A stretch of 64,000 nt of DNA from a virus: positions 50,162 to 114,161 of IMG/VR virus record IMGVR_UViG_3300042569_002815, one strand, 5' to 3'. Made by a program: the position numbers and the translations under genes. The notes under the pieces were generated by a model that saw nothing but the letters and a program-made list of their open reading frames with translations, searched no databases and was not told where the DNA came from. Positions 57,566-64,000 of this stretch are shown here, piece after piece. Each line of letters starts with the position of its first letter. Within the stretch, counting starts at the first letter, position 1.

Positions 57566-58195
57566 ATGAATCATAACTATTACTATATCCTCTTAGGAAA
57601 AAAGGCAGGTGGACCAGGTACCCAACCCACATCTAACTGTTCAGACTCTCTACAATTTAGATACTATTCAATTAATACTCCAGCTGGCCAAAGTGGCGAT
57701 TGGTATTATGGTATATCGGATCCAGATCCTGCGCTTGCCTGGTCAGGTCTGGTCTTTGGCGGAATAGTTGAGGTATGGGCTTCAACTCAAGTCCTAGGGC
57801 CAGGTACAAAACTCTATACGGACCAAGCCCAAACCCAAGAGGTAAGGGCAGTAGATGACGGTGCGCAATTCAGGATAGAGGCAAATCTCTTTACCTATAA
57901 GGTTGGGCTTGGTATTACCACAATTACCCAAATGGCTGAACCCCCTGATCGTCAAATCAGGATGAGCGGACCAGAACCAGGTTCCTGTGCCCTAAGCGGA
58001 CCCTATACCCAAACTGTATGGGTTGCAAGGGATCAGTGGCAGCAGGTTGACAGGGTATGGCTAGACCCTGCCCTAACCCAGCCCTATGTAGGCGGCGGTA
58101 ATTGGTACTATGCGGATGATACAACTATTCCTGCTTCAGGTACAACCTTACAGATTAATAACTGCGGTTGGGTTATAGGTTTCTTTGCCTGCTAG
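57566..58195 (+). CDS. Plus-strand repeat protein, possibly fibre- or surface-related
   Basis: 209 aa. Two similar units, VEVWASTQ...GTKLYTDQAQ and TVWVARDQ...VWLDPALTQPYVGGGNWYY, each followed by an INxxG-type strand. Such D-A-L-T-x-P units resemble repeats in Bacteroidota surface proteins. GC content is higher than in the surrounding genes and the gene is on the opposite strand, suggesting separate origin. Function unknown. Confidence 0.68.
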   Translation: MNHNYYYILLGKKAGGPGTQPTSNCSDSLQFRYYSINTPAGQSGDWYYGISDPDPALAWSGLVFGGIVEVWASTQVLGPGTKLYTDQAQTQEVRAVDDGAQFRIEANLFTYKVGLGITTITQMAEPPDRQIRMSGPEPGSCALSGPYTQTVWVARDQWQQVDRVWLDPALTQPYVGGGNWYYADDTTIPASGTTLQINNCGWVIGFFAC

Positions 58196-58402
58196 CTCTA
58201 GGTATCTTTCCGCCTCTAAAGCCAGAGGGGCGGCTCTTTACCTATAATAACACTACCCGTATCTAGACTACTACTTCTTCTATAGATACTTTCTCTACTT
58301 ATATTAATAATAGAAAGAACAAGCCTAACCCTATACCAGCCAGTCTAGACTCTTCTCTCCATTATCACTATCTCTATATAGAACCTACCCTACCAGACCG
58401 GG

Positions 58403-58412
58403 ACTACGGAGT
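58403..58412 (+). repeat. ACTACGGAGT copy 1
   Basis: Preceded by GGG; one of seven exact copies between 58.4 and 63.2 kb. Confidence 0.7.
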
Positions 58413-58459
58413 AACCTATCCAGACCAGACCCCAGCCAGCCAGTATACCTATAGCCGGG

Positions 58460-58469
58460 ACTACGGAGT
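58460..58469 (+). repeat. ACTACGGAGT copy 2
   Basis: 57 nt after copy 1, same GGG-flanked context. Confidence 0.7.
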
Positions 58470-58516
58470 GCCGCCTGCCAGCCGACCCAGACTGGTCCAC
58501 TTGGTCCTGCTTAAGG

Positions 58517-58526
58517 ACTACGGAGT
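58517..58526 (+). repeat. ACTACGGAGT copy 3
   Basis: 57 nt after copy 2. Confidence 0.7.
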
Positions 58527-58643
58527 GGTGCGTCTCTTCGTCGGGGCCCGCTACGGAAATCCTCGGGGTCGGGCGACCGCAGGAGAATCGGACATTAAGT
58601 AGAAGCTTGTAGACACCGGGCGCCAGGCTGTCTACTAGTCTGG

Positions 58644-58651
58644 TATAAATA
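58644..58651 (+). promoter_or_regulatory. Late-type TATAAATA on plus strand
   Basis: Exact T4 late core ending 5 nt before the recombinase ATG. Confidence 0.5.
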
Positions 58652-58656
58652 ACCCT

Positions 58657-59292
58657 ATGAAGAAGCAAGACATACCCCAGCCAGACTCTATACCTACTGG
58701 CAGTCTGGTATCGCGAAAGATCGCAGCCCAGAGACTAGGTGTAACCTTAAGAACGCTAGACCGCTATATAGAGCAGGGTAAGCTTAGTCCCTATAAGAAC
58801 AGGGTTAATGGTAGACTCTATATAGACTCAGACCAGATACTCTATCTACTAGGGAGTAGGGTACCCCAAGACCGGTTGGTTATAATATATTGTAGAACGG
58901 CCCCCATTCCGGACTCTGGAGCCTCGGGAATATCTAGCGCAACTCGTCTCAGGGAGCAGGTCGACAGGGTACAGGGCTATTGTACAGCCCGCGGAATCCG
59001 GGTAGATGAGGTAATCCAAGAGGTACGTCGCGCGAATAGACTAGATGATAATGCACCAGGTCTGAATAAGATTATGGATCTTGTAGTACGCAAAAAGGTC
59101 AGTACCCTGATAATAGAAACCCCTGACCGGCTTGCTCGCTTTCTTGCTTGGGATATACTCGAACGTGTCCTAATCTATCATGGTGTAGATGTACATATAA
59201 TCCAGCCCAAGGTCGGGCGGCAGGAATTCGTCGACGAGATAAAGGAAGAACTGGTAGATATAATCGCCTCTGCCAAGGAGCTCGGTATTTAA
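58657..59292 (+). CDS. IS607-type serine-recombinase-like protein with altered active site
   Basis: 211 aa. N-terminal MerR-like helix-turn-helix (SRKIAAQRLGVTLRTLDRYI, 19-38) fused to a resolvase-like domain with YCR (78-80) and a DRLARF motif (157-162), the arrangement of IS607 TnpA. The usual YxRVSS is replaced by YCRTAP and a Ser/Gly-rich insertion, with an SS pair only later (93-94). The catalytic serine is therefore absent from its normal place, so activity is doubtful; it may act as a DNA-binding regulator. No tnpB lies nearby. Plus strand, GC-richer. Confidence 0.75.
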   Translation: MKKQDIPQPDSIPTGSLVSRKIAAQRLGVTLRTLDRYIEQGKLSPYKNRVNGRLYIDSDQILYLLGSRVPQDRLVIIYCRTAPIPDSGASGISSATRLREQVDRVQGYCTARGIRVDEVIQEVRRANRLDDNAPGLNKIMDLVVRKKVSTLIIETPDRLARFLAWDILERVLIYHGVDVHIIQPKVGRQEFVDEIKEELVDIIASAKELGI

Positions 59293-59339
59293 AACTTTAA
59301 TATAGAGCAGAGTAGTCGTTAGTCCAACCCCCTAGAGAG

Positions 59340-59356
59340 AGGTAGGTCGGAGTATA
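59340..59356 (+). repeat. 17-bp direct repeat, copy A
   Basis: Identical to 63924-63940, about 4.6 kb away. Confidence 0.75.
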
Positions 59357-59604
59357 CTCTCCTGGATCTCTATGCGGGGTCCAGCCCTGGTCGGAGTTCT
59401 TGTCCTTATACCTATAGCTAATATACCACTTTTCCATGACACTTGACAATCTTTTTGGATAAAGTTATTAACAATTTCCCGGGCCTCTATTAGGCGGGCA
59501 TTTCTCCTGGGGCCGGGGATCCCCACGGAGCGGGGTGCGTAAAAATACCTATGCCCCGTCGGCATGGCCCAGGGGTTTGGGCCTATTTCTATTATACCTA
59601 ATTC

Positions 59605-59613
59605 TAATAAATA
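59605..59613 (+). promoter_or_regulatory. Possible late-type box TAATAAATA
   Basis: A weaker variant of the late box, 23 nt before the small basic protein gene. Confidence 0.4.
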
Positions 59614-59636
59614 ATTGCAAATAACCCGGTCTAGAC

Positions 59637-59765
59637 ATGGCAGCAAAGAAAGGCGCTACCGCTGGAACCCCCTTCCGAGTAAAGGTAAAGAAGGTTGGCA
59701 AGGCGAAGAAGAGCTTCGGTCCTAAGGAGCAGAAACCTAAGAAGTACGTAGGACAAGGTCGATAA
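59637..59765 (+). CDS. Small highly basic protein, 42 aa
   Basis: MAAKKGATAGTPFRVKVKK start; 14 of 42 residues are Lys or Arg with no acidic residue except one Glu, so it is likely a nucleic-acid binder or a DNA-compacting peptide. Ends at a 16-bp palindrome. It is the smallest clear gene in the plus-strand island. Confidence 0.6.
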   Translation: MAAKKGATAGTPFRVKVKKVGKAKKSFGPKEQKPKKYVGQGR

Positions 59766-59780
59766 GCCCGGGCCCGGGCT
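59765..59780. repeat. GC-rich 16-bp palindrome
   Basis: AGCCCGGGCCCGGGCT starts at the last base of the small basic gene and could form a strong hairpin, though no T run follows on the plus strand. Confidence 0.6.
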
Positions 59781-59783
59781 CTA

Positions 59784-59820
59784 GACAAAAAAGAAAGGGA
59801 CCGCTTGCGCAGATCCCTTT
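59784..59820 (-). terminator. Rho-independent terminator
   Basis: Stem AAAGGGA/TCCCTTT with a 13-base loop and T-rich run on the minus strand. Confidence 0.65.
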
Positions 59821-59884
59821 GGGTTAGCTATCGAAACGGTCTAGATTTAAATAGCTGGATAAGAACTCCAAGATCTTATACTCT

Positions 59885-59894
59885 ACTACGGAGT
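59885..59894 (+). repeat. ACTACGGAGT copy 4
   Basis: In the spacer downstream of the 59965-61086 gene. Confidence 0.65.
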
Positions 59895-59910
59895 ACAGTT
59901 TTAACTAAAA

Positions 59911-59936
59911 GAAAAAGGCCCTCTTTCGGAGGGCCT
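59911..59936 (-). terminator. Rho-independent terminator
   Basis: Stem AGGCCCTC/GAGGGCCT with a CGAAA loop and T run on the minus strand; closes the 59965-61086 gene. Confidence 0.85.
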
Positions 59937-59964
59937 AATTCTAATCAATCAATCAATCATCAAA

Positions 59965-61086
59965 CTATATAGTAGCAAACTGTGCTGCTTCTAAATCATA
60001 GTTACTCTTAGCGAAGAGACTTCCACCTGCTGCTTTGAAGCGTGCACGGTTTTCATACTCCTCTACTGTGTTATGGCTACCTAACCAAGTCAACTCGTTT
60101 ACAAGATCCCATACACTCATACCTGTCTTGATAAAGCTTTTCTGCTTGTCAGTCAAGAAATCTGGGTTATGACCTGCATTGAATACTCTGGCCATAGTAG
60201 ACTTGTACATTGGGAAGTGGTTGTCTACTACGCTTTCCTGTAGACGGCGTCTCATTTCAGGATCTTCGTGCTTAAGGTTACCTACTACGGAGTCCACCGC
60301 TCTTTGTACCTCGCTTAGACTTGCGCGTGTACCAGTTGCACGTTCCAATCTTTCAGAGAAGGCACGCGGTACAAAACCATTTTTGCCATAAGCTTTAAGG
60401 GATTGGAATAACTCGGCAATACCTTGAGCATTTGCCTGTTTTAATTGGAAGGCCGCTGTCATGTCTTTAGCTACTGCTCCATTAGCACATACTAATCTGT
60501 AGAAGAAATCATCTACCTGAGTTTGTGTAGGGTTATTCACTAAAGAGATTCCAAAACGGAATACCTCATCTTTACCGATACGTTCGAAACCTACTTCGCT
60601 GGTATGGATAAGGTTAATACGGCTAGTGCCGCCGCCATTGTCAATAGACTCGATATGCATGTCGGGAACCTCGTTAAGGATCTCCTCTGCAGTTTTAAAT
60701 AGAGTCTCATTAGAGATACGTGCAAACTTGTCTGCTTTCACGATACCTGTTACTTCGCGCTGATCGCGGTTAGCGACCATCATAAGAGGAACATCTCCAC
60801 CTCTACGCTCTGTATAATGTTTAACTGCACCGATAAGTTTATTACCGATTGCTGCATCACCGTTCTTCTCAAACTTAGAGTTTAAGGTTTGGTTGATGTT
60901 AAGTAGGGAAGCCAGCTGTTTGAAAAACGCGCCGCTAGCTGGGACCCTTGAGTCATTCAAGTGGATGAAGCCATCCTTCTGTGAATTGTCACTCAATTTG
61001 ATCTCACTTAGCATTACGGGTTTTGTCAGCGGTTCAGACTTGATTGCGGCTGCTTTTGCCTCGTTGAATTGTGCTTGTGATAACAT
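59965..61086 (-). CDS. DUF932-like phage protein
   Basis: 373 aa. The FGISLVNNPTQTQVDDFFYRLVCANGAV stretch and the overall size resemble the DUF932 / phage-plasmid family of unknown role. Basic, soluble, no membrane segment. GTATAATA lies 29 nt upstream and a terminator closes it, so it is monocistronic. Confidence 0.7.
   Translation of the reverse strand: MLSQAQFNEAKAAAIKSEPLTKPVMLSEIKLSDNSQKDGFIHLNDSRVPASGAFFKQLASLLNINQTLNSKFEKNGDAAIGNKLIGAVKHYTERRGGDVPLMMVANRDQREVTGIVKADKFARISNETLFKTAEEILNEVPDMHIESIDNGGGTSRINLIHTSEVGFERIGKDEVFRFGISLVNNPTQTQVDDFFYRLVCANGAVAKDMTAAFQLKQANAQGIAELFQSLKAYGKNGFVPRAFSERLERATGTRASLSEVQRAVDSVVGNLKHEDPEMRRRLQESVVDNHFPMYKSTMARVFNAGHNPDFLTDKQKSFIKTGMSVWDLVNELTWLGSHNTVEEYENRARFKAAGGSLFAKSNYDLEAAQFATI
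60284..60293 (+). repeat. ACTACGGAGT copy 5 (inside a gene)
   Basis: Within the DUF932-like gene, where it encodes part of an ordinary stretch on the other strand. Confidence 0.55.
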
Positions 61087-61115
61087 ATATTCTATTTGGT
61101 TTTTTTGGTTAATAT

Positions 61116-61123
61116 TATTATAC
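61116..61123 (-). promoter_or_regulatory. GTATAATA promoter element
   Basis: 29 nt before the DUF932-like gene. Confidence 0.55.
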
Positions 61124-61140
61124 TAAAGAGGAGAGCAGAA

Positions 61141-62259
61141 TTACTGCTCTACCTCAACTTTATTTTCTTGGGTAAATTCAGTTGGCTCCTCTACTGATGA
61201 GGTTTGCAAGGTTGCGCTTAGGAAAAGATCATCGAACTCGCTCTCTAATTCTTCTCGCCTTGCCTCTTCTGTGTGGGCTACCTCTTCAGCTCGGACTAGT
61301 TGGTCCCAACTTGCTTGGTCGTAAACTACTTGACCGTCGGCCATTGAGTAGAAGAGAGGTTTATTTACTAAGCTTCCGCCTCGACGGTTCTTTGTAAACT
61401 CTAGGTATCTACGATTTCCTGGTCCAAACTTAATCTCCATCATAGAAGTTGTCGCATGCTTAAGATAAGTTGATCCTACATAGGTACCGCCCTTCGTCAT
61501 GTGCTGAATACAGAAGATTGATTTACCCATACCATCAGCAGCTTTGATTACAAGATTAGTTAACCATGCCTCTGCGTAGGTTGACTTCCAACCTAAGACA
61601 TCCTTTAGCTTTACAATAATATCTTGGTGCGAGTCAATCAAGATTACATCGTGTTCTCCAGTCAAGGCCTTTTCAATTGCTTTCACAAAACCTGTTTGAA
61701 TATAATCCATTAACAAGAGGGTAGGAACCTCTGCAATAATTGGCATTTTACGGTAGTAGAAAAAGAGGTCATTGCGTGTCATCTCACTAGAGATATACAA
61801 GACCTTTGCTTCAGGTTGATTGCGTTTAATCTTCGCCAAGATATCTAGCATTACAGTAGACTTACCTACACCCGATTCTCCGATTACGATATTAGCAGTA
61901 CCGCCATAGATACCTCCACCTTCTTCATGGTCTGAGAATAGCTTGTCTAGCAAGGTACCAGTCTTAAAGCATTTAAAATCGGGGAAATCCATGTTTCCAA
62001 TCTCAACAATCTCCAACTCAACTTCCTTTGCAGCTGCGGATGGGGTTGCAACTACTCTGCTTGTTTGTGTTACCTCAGCTACCGTTTGAGGGCCACGCAG
62101 TTTTTTAATAACTCCATTAAATAAGGAGTAAGAGATTCCCTCGCCTAGAGGATGGGTTTGAAAGTTTTGGAATAGATCCAATACCTTGCCGGTTGGAACT
62201 TCGCCGCTGAATTCCTGTGTAAAATACTTGCGGACTTGGACTTCTTTTTTTCCGATCAT
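61141..62259 (-). CDS. RecA/RadA-like ATPase
   Basis: 372 aa. P-loop GESGVGKST (127-135), a KVLYISSEMTRNDLFFY segment typical of RadA-like proteins, and a Walker B-type HDVILIDSHQDI. A Glu-rich tail follows (residues about 320-372). Likely a DNA recombination or helicase-loading ATPase. Not UvsX-like in its core. GTATAATA lies 26 nt upstream. Confidence 0.82.
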   Translation of the reverse strand: MIGKKEVQVRKYFTQEFSGEVPTGKVLDLFQNFQTHPLGEGISYSLFNGVIKKLRGPQTVAEVTQTSRVVATPSAAAKEVELEIVEIGNMDFPDFKCFKTGTLLDKLFSDHEEGGGIYGGTANIVIGESGVGKSTVMLDILAKIKRNQPEAKVLYISSEMTRNDLFFYYRKMPIIAEVPTLLLMDYIQTGFVKAIEKALTGEHDVILIDSHQDIIVKLKDVLGWKSTYAEAWLTNLVIKAADGMGKSIFCIQHMTKGGTYVGSTYLKHATTSMMEIKFGPGNRRYLEFTKNRRGGSLVNKPLFYSMADGQVVYDQASWDQLVRAEEVAHTEEARREELESEFDDLFLSATLQTSSVEEPTEFTQENKVEVEQ

Positions 62260-62285
62260 ATGTTTGATTTTTAATTGATTACTAT

Positions 62286-62293
62286 TATTATAC
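62286..62293 (-). promoter_or_regulatory. GTATAATA promoter element
   Basis: 26 nt before the RecA/RadA-like gene. Confidence 0.55.
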
Positions 62294-62337
62294 TAATGCA
62301 GAGTAGTTATTGGCACTGCTCTTTAGTTTATCTATTT

Positions 62338-62347
62338 ACTACGGAGT
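62338..62347 (+). repeat. ACTACGGAGT copy 6
   Basis: In the spacer upstream of the RecA/RadA-like gene. Confidence 0.65.
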
Positions 62348-62383
62348 CCGGCCCTGTGGTAATCTGCATAAGCTAATATAATA

Positions 62384-62413
62384 AAAAAACCCCAAACTAA
62401 AAAATCTGGGGTT
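62384..62413 (-). terminator. Rho-independent terminator
   Basis: Stem AACCCCA/TGGGGTT with a 12-base loop and T run on the minus strand; ends the 62441-62695 gene. Confidence 0.75.
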
Positions 62414-62429
62414 AATTATTTTTGGAAAA

Positions 62430-62439
62430 GTTATTAACA
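62430..62439 (+). repeat. GTTATTAACA box
   Basis: Directly after the stop of the 62441-62695 gene; repeated at 59464-59473 and 63888-63897, with a near copy at 63900-63909. Confidence 0.5.
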
Positions 62440-62440
62440 A

Positions 62441-62695
62441 TTATTCGATCGTTTGGACCATGTCCCTAAGTACTGCACACTTCTCGTATTCTTCCCTGTC
62501 TTGGAAGTATTGAATCATAGAGTTGAGTGCTTCCTGTTTTTCAAAGGTTGGGGTCTGGTCGAAGATCGCGCCGCTAAGCTCGTTCTGTAGAGCATCGTAT
62601 AACAGATTCATGAACGCATCGAAATCTGTATGGCGAAGACTTACCAGCTCGGCTAGCATTTGGGAAGTCTTAAGGTCTCGTTTTATTTCGTTCAT
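62441..62695 (-). CDS. Hypothetical helical protein
   Basis: 84 aa. Helical; the YFQDREEYEKCAVLRDM tail resembles a UVR-type helical hairpin motif used in protein-protein contact. Late box 8 nt upstream. Function unknown. Confidence 0.65.
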   Translation of the reverse strand: MNEIKRDLKTSQMLAELVSLRHTDFDAFMNLLYDALQNELSGAIFDQTPTFEKQEALNSMIQYFQDREEYEKCAVLRDMVQTIE

Positions 62696-62703
62696 TGTAC
62701 AGG

Positions 62704-62712
62704 TTATTTATC
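62704..62712 (-). promoter_or_regulatory. T4-like late promoter GATAAATAA
   Basis: 8 nt before the 62441-62695 gene. Confidence 0.5.
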
Positions 62713-62756
62713 TTGTTATTAATATACCCAATCTACTAGGGAGTAGGCCAGGTCTA

Positions 62757-63137
62757 TTACCACCATGAGGTGTAATAGACATACTCACCAGCCGCGATCG
62801 CCTCTCTCGCTTCTCTAATAAACTCGAGGTCGCCTTTAATTTCGTCCTCATCCAATTGGCTATTACCAAAGAAGAAGCCGGCCGTTTGGGGTAATTGACC
62901 CTCTTTAATATGGCGCTCTAGCTGGTCCAAATCGTCGAGGTCTACTTCAACATTTACACAGTTGAAGCTATCAGCTGTACCGCCTTTAAGGTAATACAAG
63001 CTTTCCATCCAACCGTGCAGGTTAGGGTGCTTACGCCAGTAGTGAAGCTCTCTGTCTTCAACTCCTTCTTCGCTTTTGAAATCTACTGCAGTTTCTGGTT
63101 TGGTACTGCGAACCTGTGCATACATGTCTAATCCCAT
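62757..63137 (-). CDS. Conserved phage protein (MGLDMYA type)
   Basis: 126 aa. MGLDMYA start, HYWRKHPNLHGWM, GTADSFNCVNVEV, TAGFFFGNSQ and a final YYTSWW are the recurring marks of a small protein found in many large phages. Function unknown. GTATAATA lies 26 nt upstream. Confidence 0.75.
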   Translation of the reverse strand: MGLDMYAQVRSTKPETAVDFKSEEGVEDRELHYWRKHPNLHGWMESLYYLKGGTADSFNCVNVEVDLDDLDQLERHIKEGQLPQTAGFFFGNSQLDEDEIKGDLEFIREAREAIAAGEYVYYTSWW

Positions 63138-63163
63138 TTTAGTTTGATTTAATTGATTAATAT

Positions 63164-63171
63164 TATTATAC
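63164..63171 (-). promoter_or_regulatory. GTATAATA promoter element
   Basis: 26 nt before the 62757-63137 gene. Confidence 0.55.
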
Positions 63172-63173
63172 TT

Positions 63174-63183
63174 ACTACGGAGT
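63174..63183 (+). repeat. ACTACGGAGT copy 7
   Basis: Adjacent to the promoter element upstream of 62757-63137. Confidence 0.65.
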
Positions 63184-63187
63184 TATC

Positions 63188-63373
63188 TTATTCGTTACCG
63201 GCCCCATCGAAGTAGAGGAATTCTACTACCTCAGCTTGGTCAAAGATTCCTAGGTCTTCGAACATTGTGTAGGCCCCATCGGGGTCGGACATTGCTACGA
63301 CCTCCATTGCTTGGTAGACCGCGTCCTGACCCCATATTTTGATTGCTTCGTCGATTGCTTCTTGCGTTGCCAT
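63188..63373 (-). CDS. Hypothetical protein, 61 aa
   Basis: Acidic, starting MATQEAIDEAIKIWGQDAV and ending in an acidic, aromatic tail. Lies 2 nt from its neighbour. No family recognised. Confidence 0.6.
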   Translation of the reverse strand: MATQEAIDEAIKIWGQDAVYQAMEVVAMSDPDGAYTMFEDLGIFDQAEVVEFLYFDGAGNE

Positions 63374-63375
63374 AA

Positions 63376-63789
63376 TTAGATAGATTTTAAGAGTTGAGTA
63401 AAGTTTTCCGCTTGTGCTAAGGGCTCGTTGAATCCTTTTTCGCGTGAAAAGATTTCAGCTTGACCGCTATGACCAGATTTAGGAGTTACCCAATAGAGTA
63501 CCTCACCGGATTCGCGATCGCAGATAGAGAATGAATCATAAAGCGGACCACCCATTGGGCAATTATTCTTAAAGAATACATACACCTTATTGCAATCGAT
63601 TGGGTTTCCTTTTTCGCGAAAGTACTTTACCAACTTGATTACCTTGCTTTGAAGGGATTTAGCTCTACGCTCCAACGAATTATCGCTACAGAACCAGTCA
63701 TAGAAATCATGACAGTGAGAGTAAAGAGCTGATTCACCTTGACCCCATGCGTACATTTGGTCTACTAATGTTACTTGATTTTCTTGCAT
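63376..63789 (-). CDS. Conserved phage hypothetical protein
   Basis: 137 aa, with several Cys and Trp residues (YSHCHDFYDWFCSDNS) and a conserved-looking VYVFFKNNCPMGGPLYDSFS core. No family recognised. It starts the 63188-63789 operon. Confidence 0.65.
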   Translation of the reverse strand: MQENQVTLVDQMYAWGQGESALYSHCHDFYDWFCSDNSLERRAKSLQSKVIKLVKYFREKGNPIDCNKVYVFFKNNCPMGGPLYDSFSICDRESGEVLYWVTPKSGHSGQAEIFSREKGFNEPLAQAENFTQLLKSI

Positions 63790-64000
63790 AGTTTAATTGT
63801 TTTAAGTATTAATTGATATGTAAATATAACCAATTACTTTGACACTAAAAAACTTTTTTATACTTTTTTTCAAATTATTTTTCAGAAGTTATTAACATAC
63901 TTATTAACATTCCAAAAAGTCTGAGGTAGGTCGGAGTATACCTCCCGCTTCCTTGTTCCGAACCGTCCCGTCATATTGATTGATTGACATAGTAAATATA
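63790..64000. other. Gene-free end stretch with repeats
   Basis: 210 nt holding the GTTATTAACA box at 63888-63897 with a near copy 12 nt later, a TTTGACACTAAAAAA stretch near 63838-63852 like one near 24699, and the 17-bp repeat at 63924-63940. Probably promoter or regulatory DNA; no gene seen. Confidence 0.5.
63924..63940 (+). repeat. 17-bp direct repeat, copy B
   Basis: Identical to 59340-59356. Confidence 0.75.

Larger units (their letters stand above)
58196..58656. other. Gene-free stretch with three ACTACGGAGT copies before the recombinase
   Basis: 461 nt. Three copies of ACTACGGAGT at 58403-58412, 58460-58469 and 58517-58526, each 57 nt apart, lie upstream of the recombinase start. 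The region is rich in CT and CTA tracts in its first half and GC in its second. A minus-strand frame here is not supported. The regular spacing suggests binding sites for a regulator or the recombinase. Confidence 0.6.
59293..59636. other. Structured gene-free stretch with GC-rich hairpins
   Basis: 344 nt. Contains the 17-bp repeat unit at 59340-59356, a GTTATTAACA box at 59464-59473, a GC-rich palindromic stretch at 59509-59524, and a hairpin ATGCC/GGCAT near 59551-59565. It may be the 5' leader of the 42-aa basic protein gene. A minus-strand frame of 104 codons across it is not supported. Confidence 0.55.

Noticed and set aside
58390-58668. Minus-strand frame over the ACTACGGAGT spacer
   Set aside because: No start context, overlaps the recombinase start and the repeats, and reads as low-information sequence.
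58657-59292. A complete IS607 transposon
   Set aside because: No tnpB gene, no terminal pattern, and the catalytic motif is altered.
59332-59646. Minus-strand frame of 104 codons upstream of the basic protein
   Set aside because: Antisense over GC-rich hairpins; no recognisable features. Low confidence either way.

Overview
The window reads as part of the genome of a large, T4-like tailed phage (myovirus type) that infects a member of the Bacteroidota. The phage side is shown by a type II topoisomerase pair of T4 gp39/gp52 type, two GH19-type muralytic genes, an RNA-repair set, 25 canonical tRNA genes, T4-like late promoter motifs (GATAAATAA or TATAAATA), and at least 13 genes that begin with a T4-type capsid-targeting leader ending in (I/L/V)-x-E. 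The Bacteroidota side is shown by A-rich upstream regions mostly without Shine-Dalgarno sequences, a small Ala/Asp/Ser/Thr-rich lipoprotein, and a secreted protein with what looks like a type IX secretion C-terminal sorting domain. No terminase, portal, capsid, tail or polymerase gene is present. Nearly everything is on the minus strand.

Layout. 0-4.6 kb: cell-wall and lysis genes (spanin-like, L,D-transpeptidase-like, GH19 endolysin, holin-like) with an S-adenosylmethionine decarboxylase and a long Ala/Glu/His repeat protein. 4.6-8.6 kb: leader-bearing genes, an IMP dehydrogenase/GMP reductase and a metallophosphoesterase. 8.6-19 kb: scattered tRNAs, many small genes, NlpC/P60 and transglycosylase enzymes, an RNA ligase next to a P-loop kinase, a glycosyltransferase and a thioredoxin. 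19-25.5 kb: a plus-strand gene joining a capsid leader to a muralytic domain, then a dense tRNA array with ClpP and a gene-free tract of about 0.9 kb that looks like a giant structured RNA of the GOLLD/ROOL type. The canonical tRNAs cover all 20 amino acids, initiator Met included. 25.6-27.1 kb: small genes including a cyclic-phosphate receiver-like protein.

27.1-36.8 kb: an envelope and secretion block with two large multidomain secreted proteins (C-type lectin-like, cohesin-like and dockerin-like modules, one with the type IX sorting domain), a CsgG-like protein, predicted outer-membrane barrels, a lipoprotein and a zinc protease. 36.8-49.9 kb: metabolism and replication (Prs, MazG-like, acyl-CoA thioesterase, both topoisomerase subunits, LpxH-like phosphatase, glycosyltransferase, methylglyoxal synthase, a 2H phosphoesterase with a capsid leader, a repair-type HAD protein). 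49.9-57.5 kb: an island of capsid-leader genes (a nucleotidyltransferase, OmpA-like and hydrophobic proteins) interleaved with exported CAP and barrel proteins. 57.5-59.8 kb: a GC-richer plus-strand island with a repeat protein, an IS607-type recombinase-like gene and a small basic protein. 59.9-63.8 kb: DUF932-like and RecA/RadA-like genes plus small conserved phage genes, with a dispersed ACTACGGAGT motif.

How it may work together (inference). Leader genes would be made late, packaged in the head, trimmed by a prohead protease and injected with the DNA. The tRNA set, RNA repair enzymes and large RNA would support translation against host attack. Prs, the GuaB-like enzyme, MazG, methylglyoxal synthase and AdoMet decarboxylase would retune nucleotide, phosphate and polyamine pools. 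The exported block would remodel the host surface late in infection.
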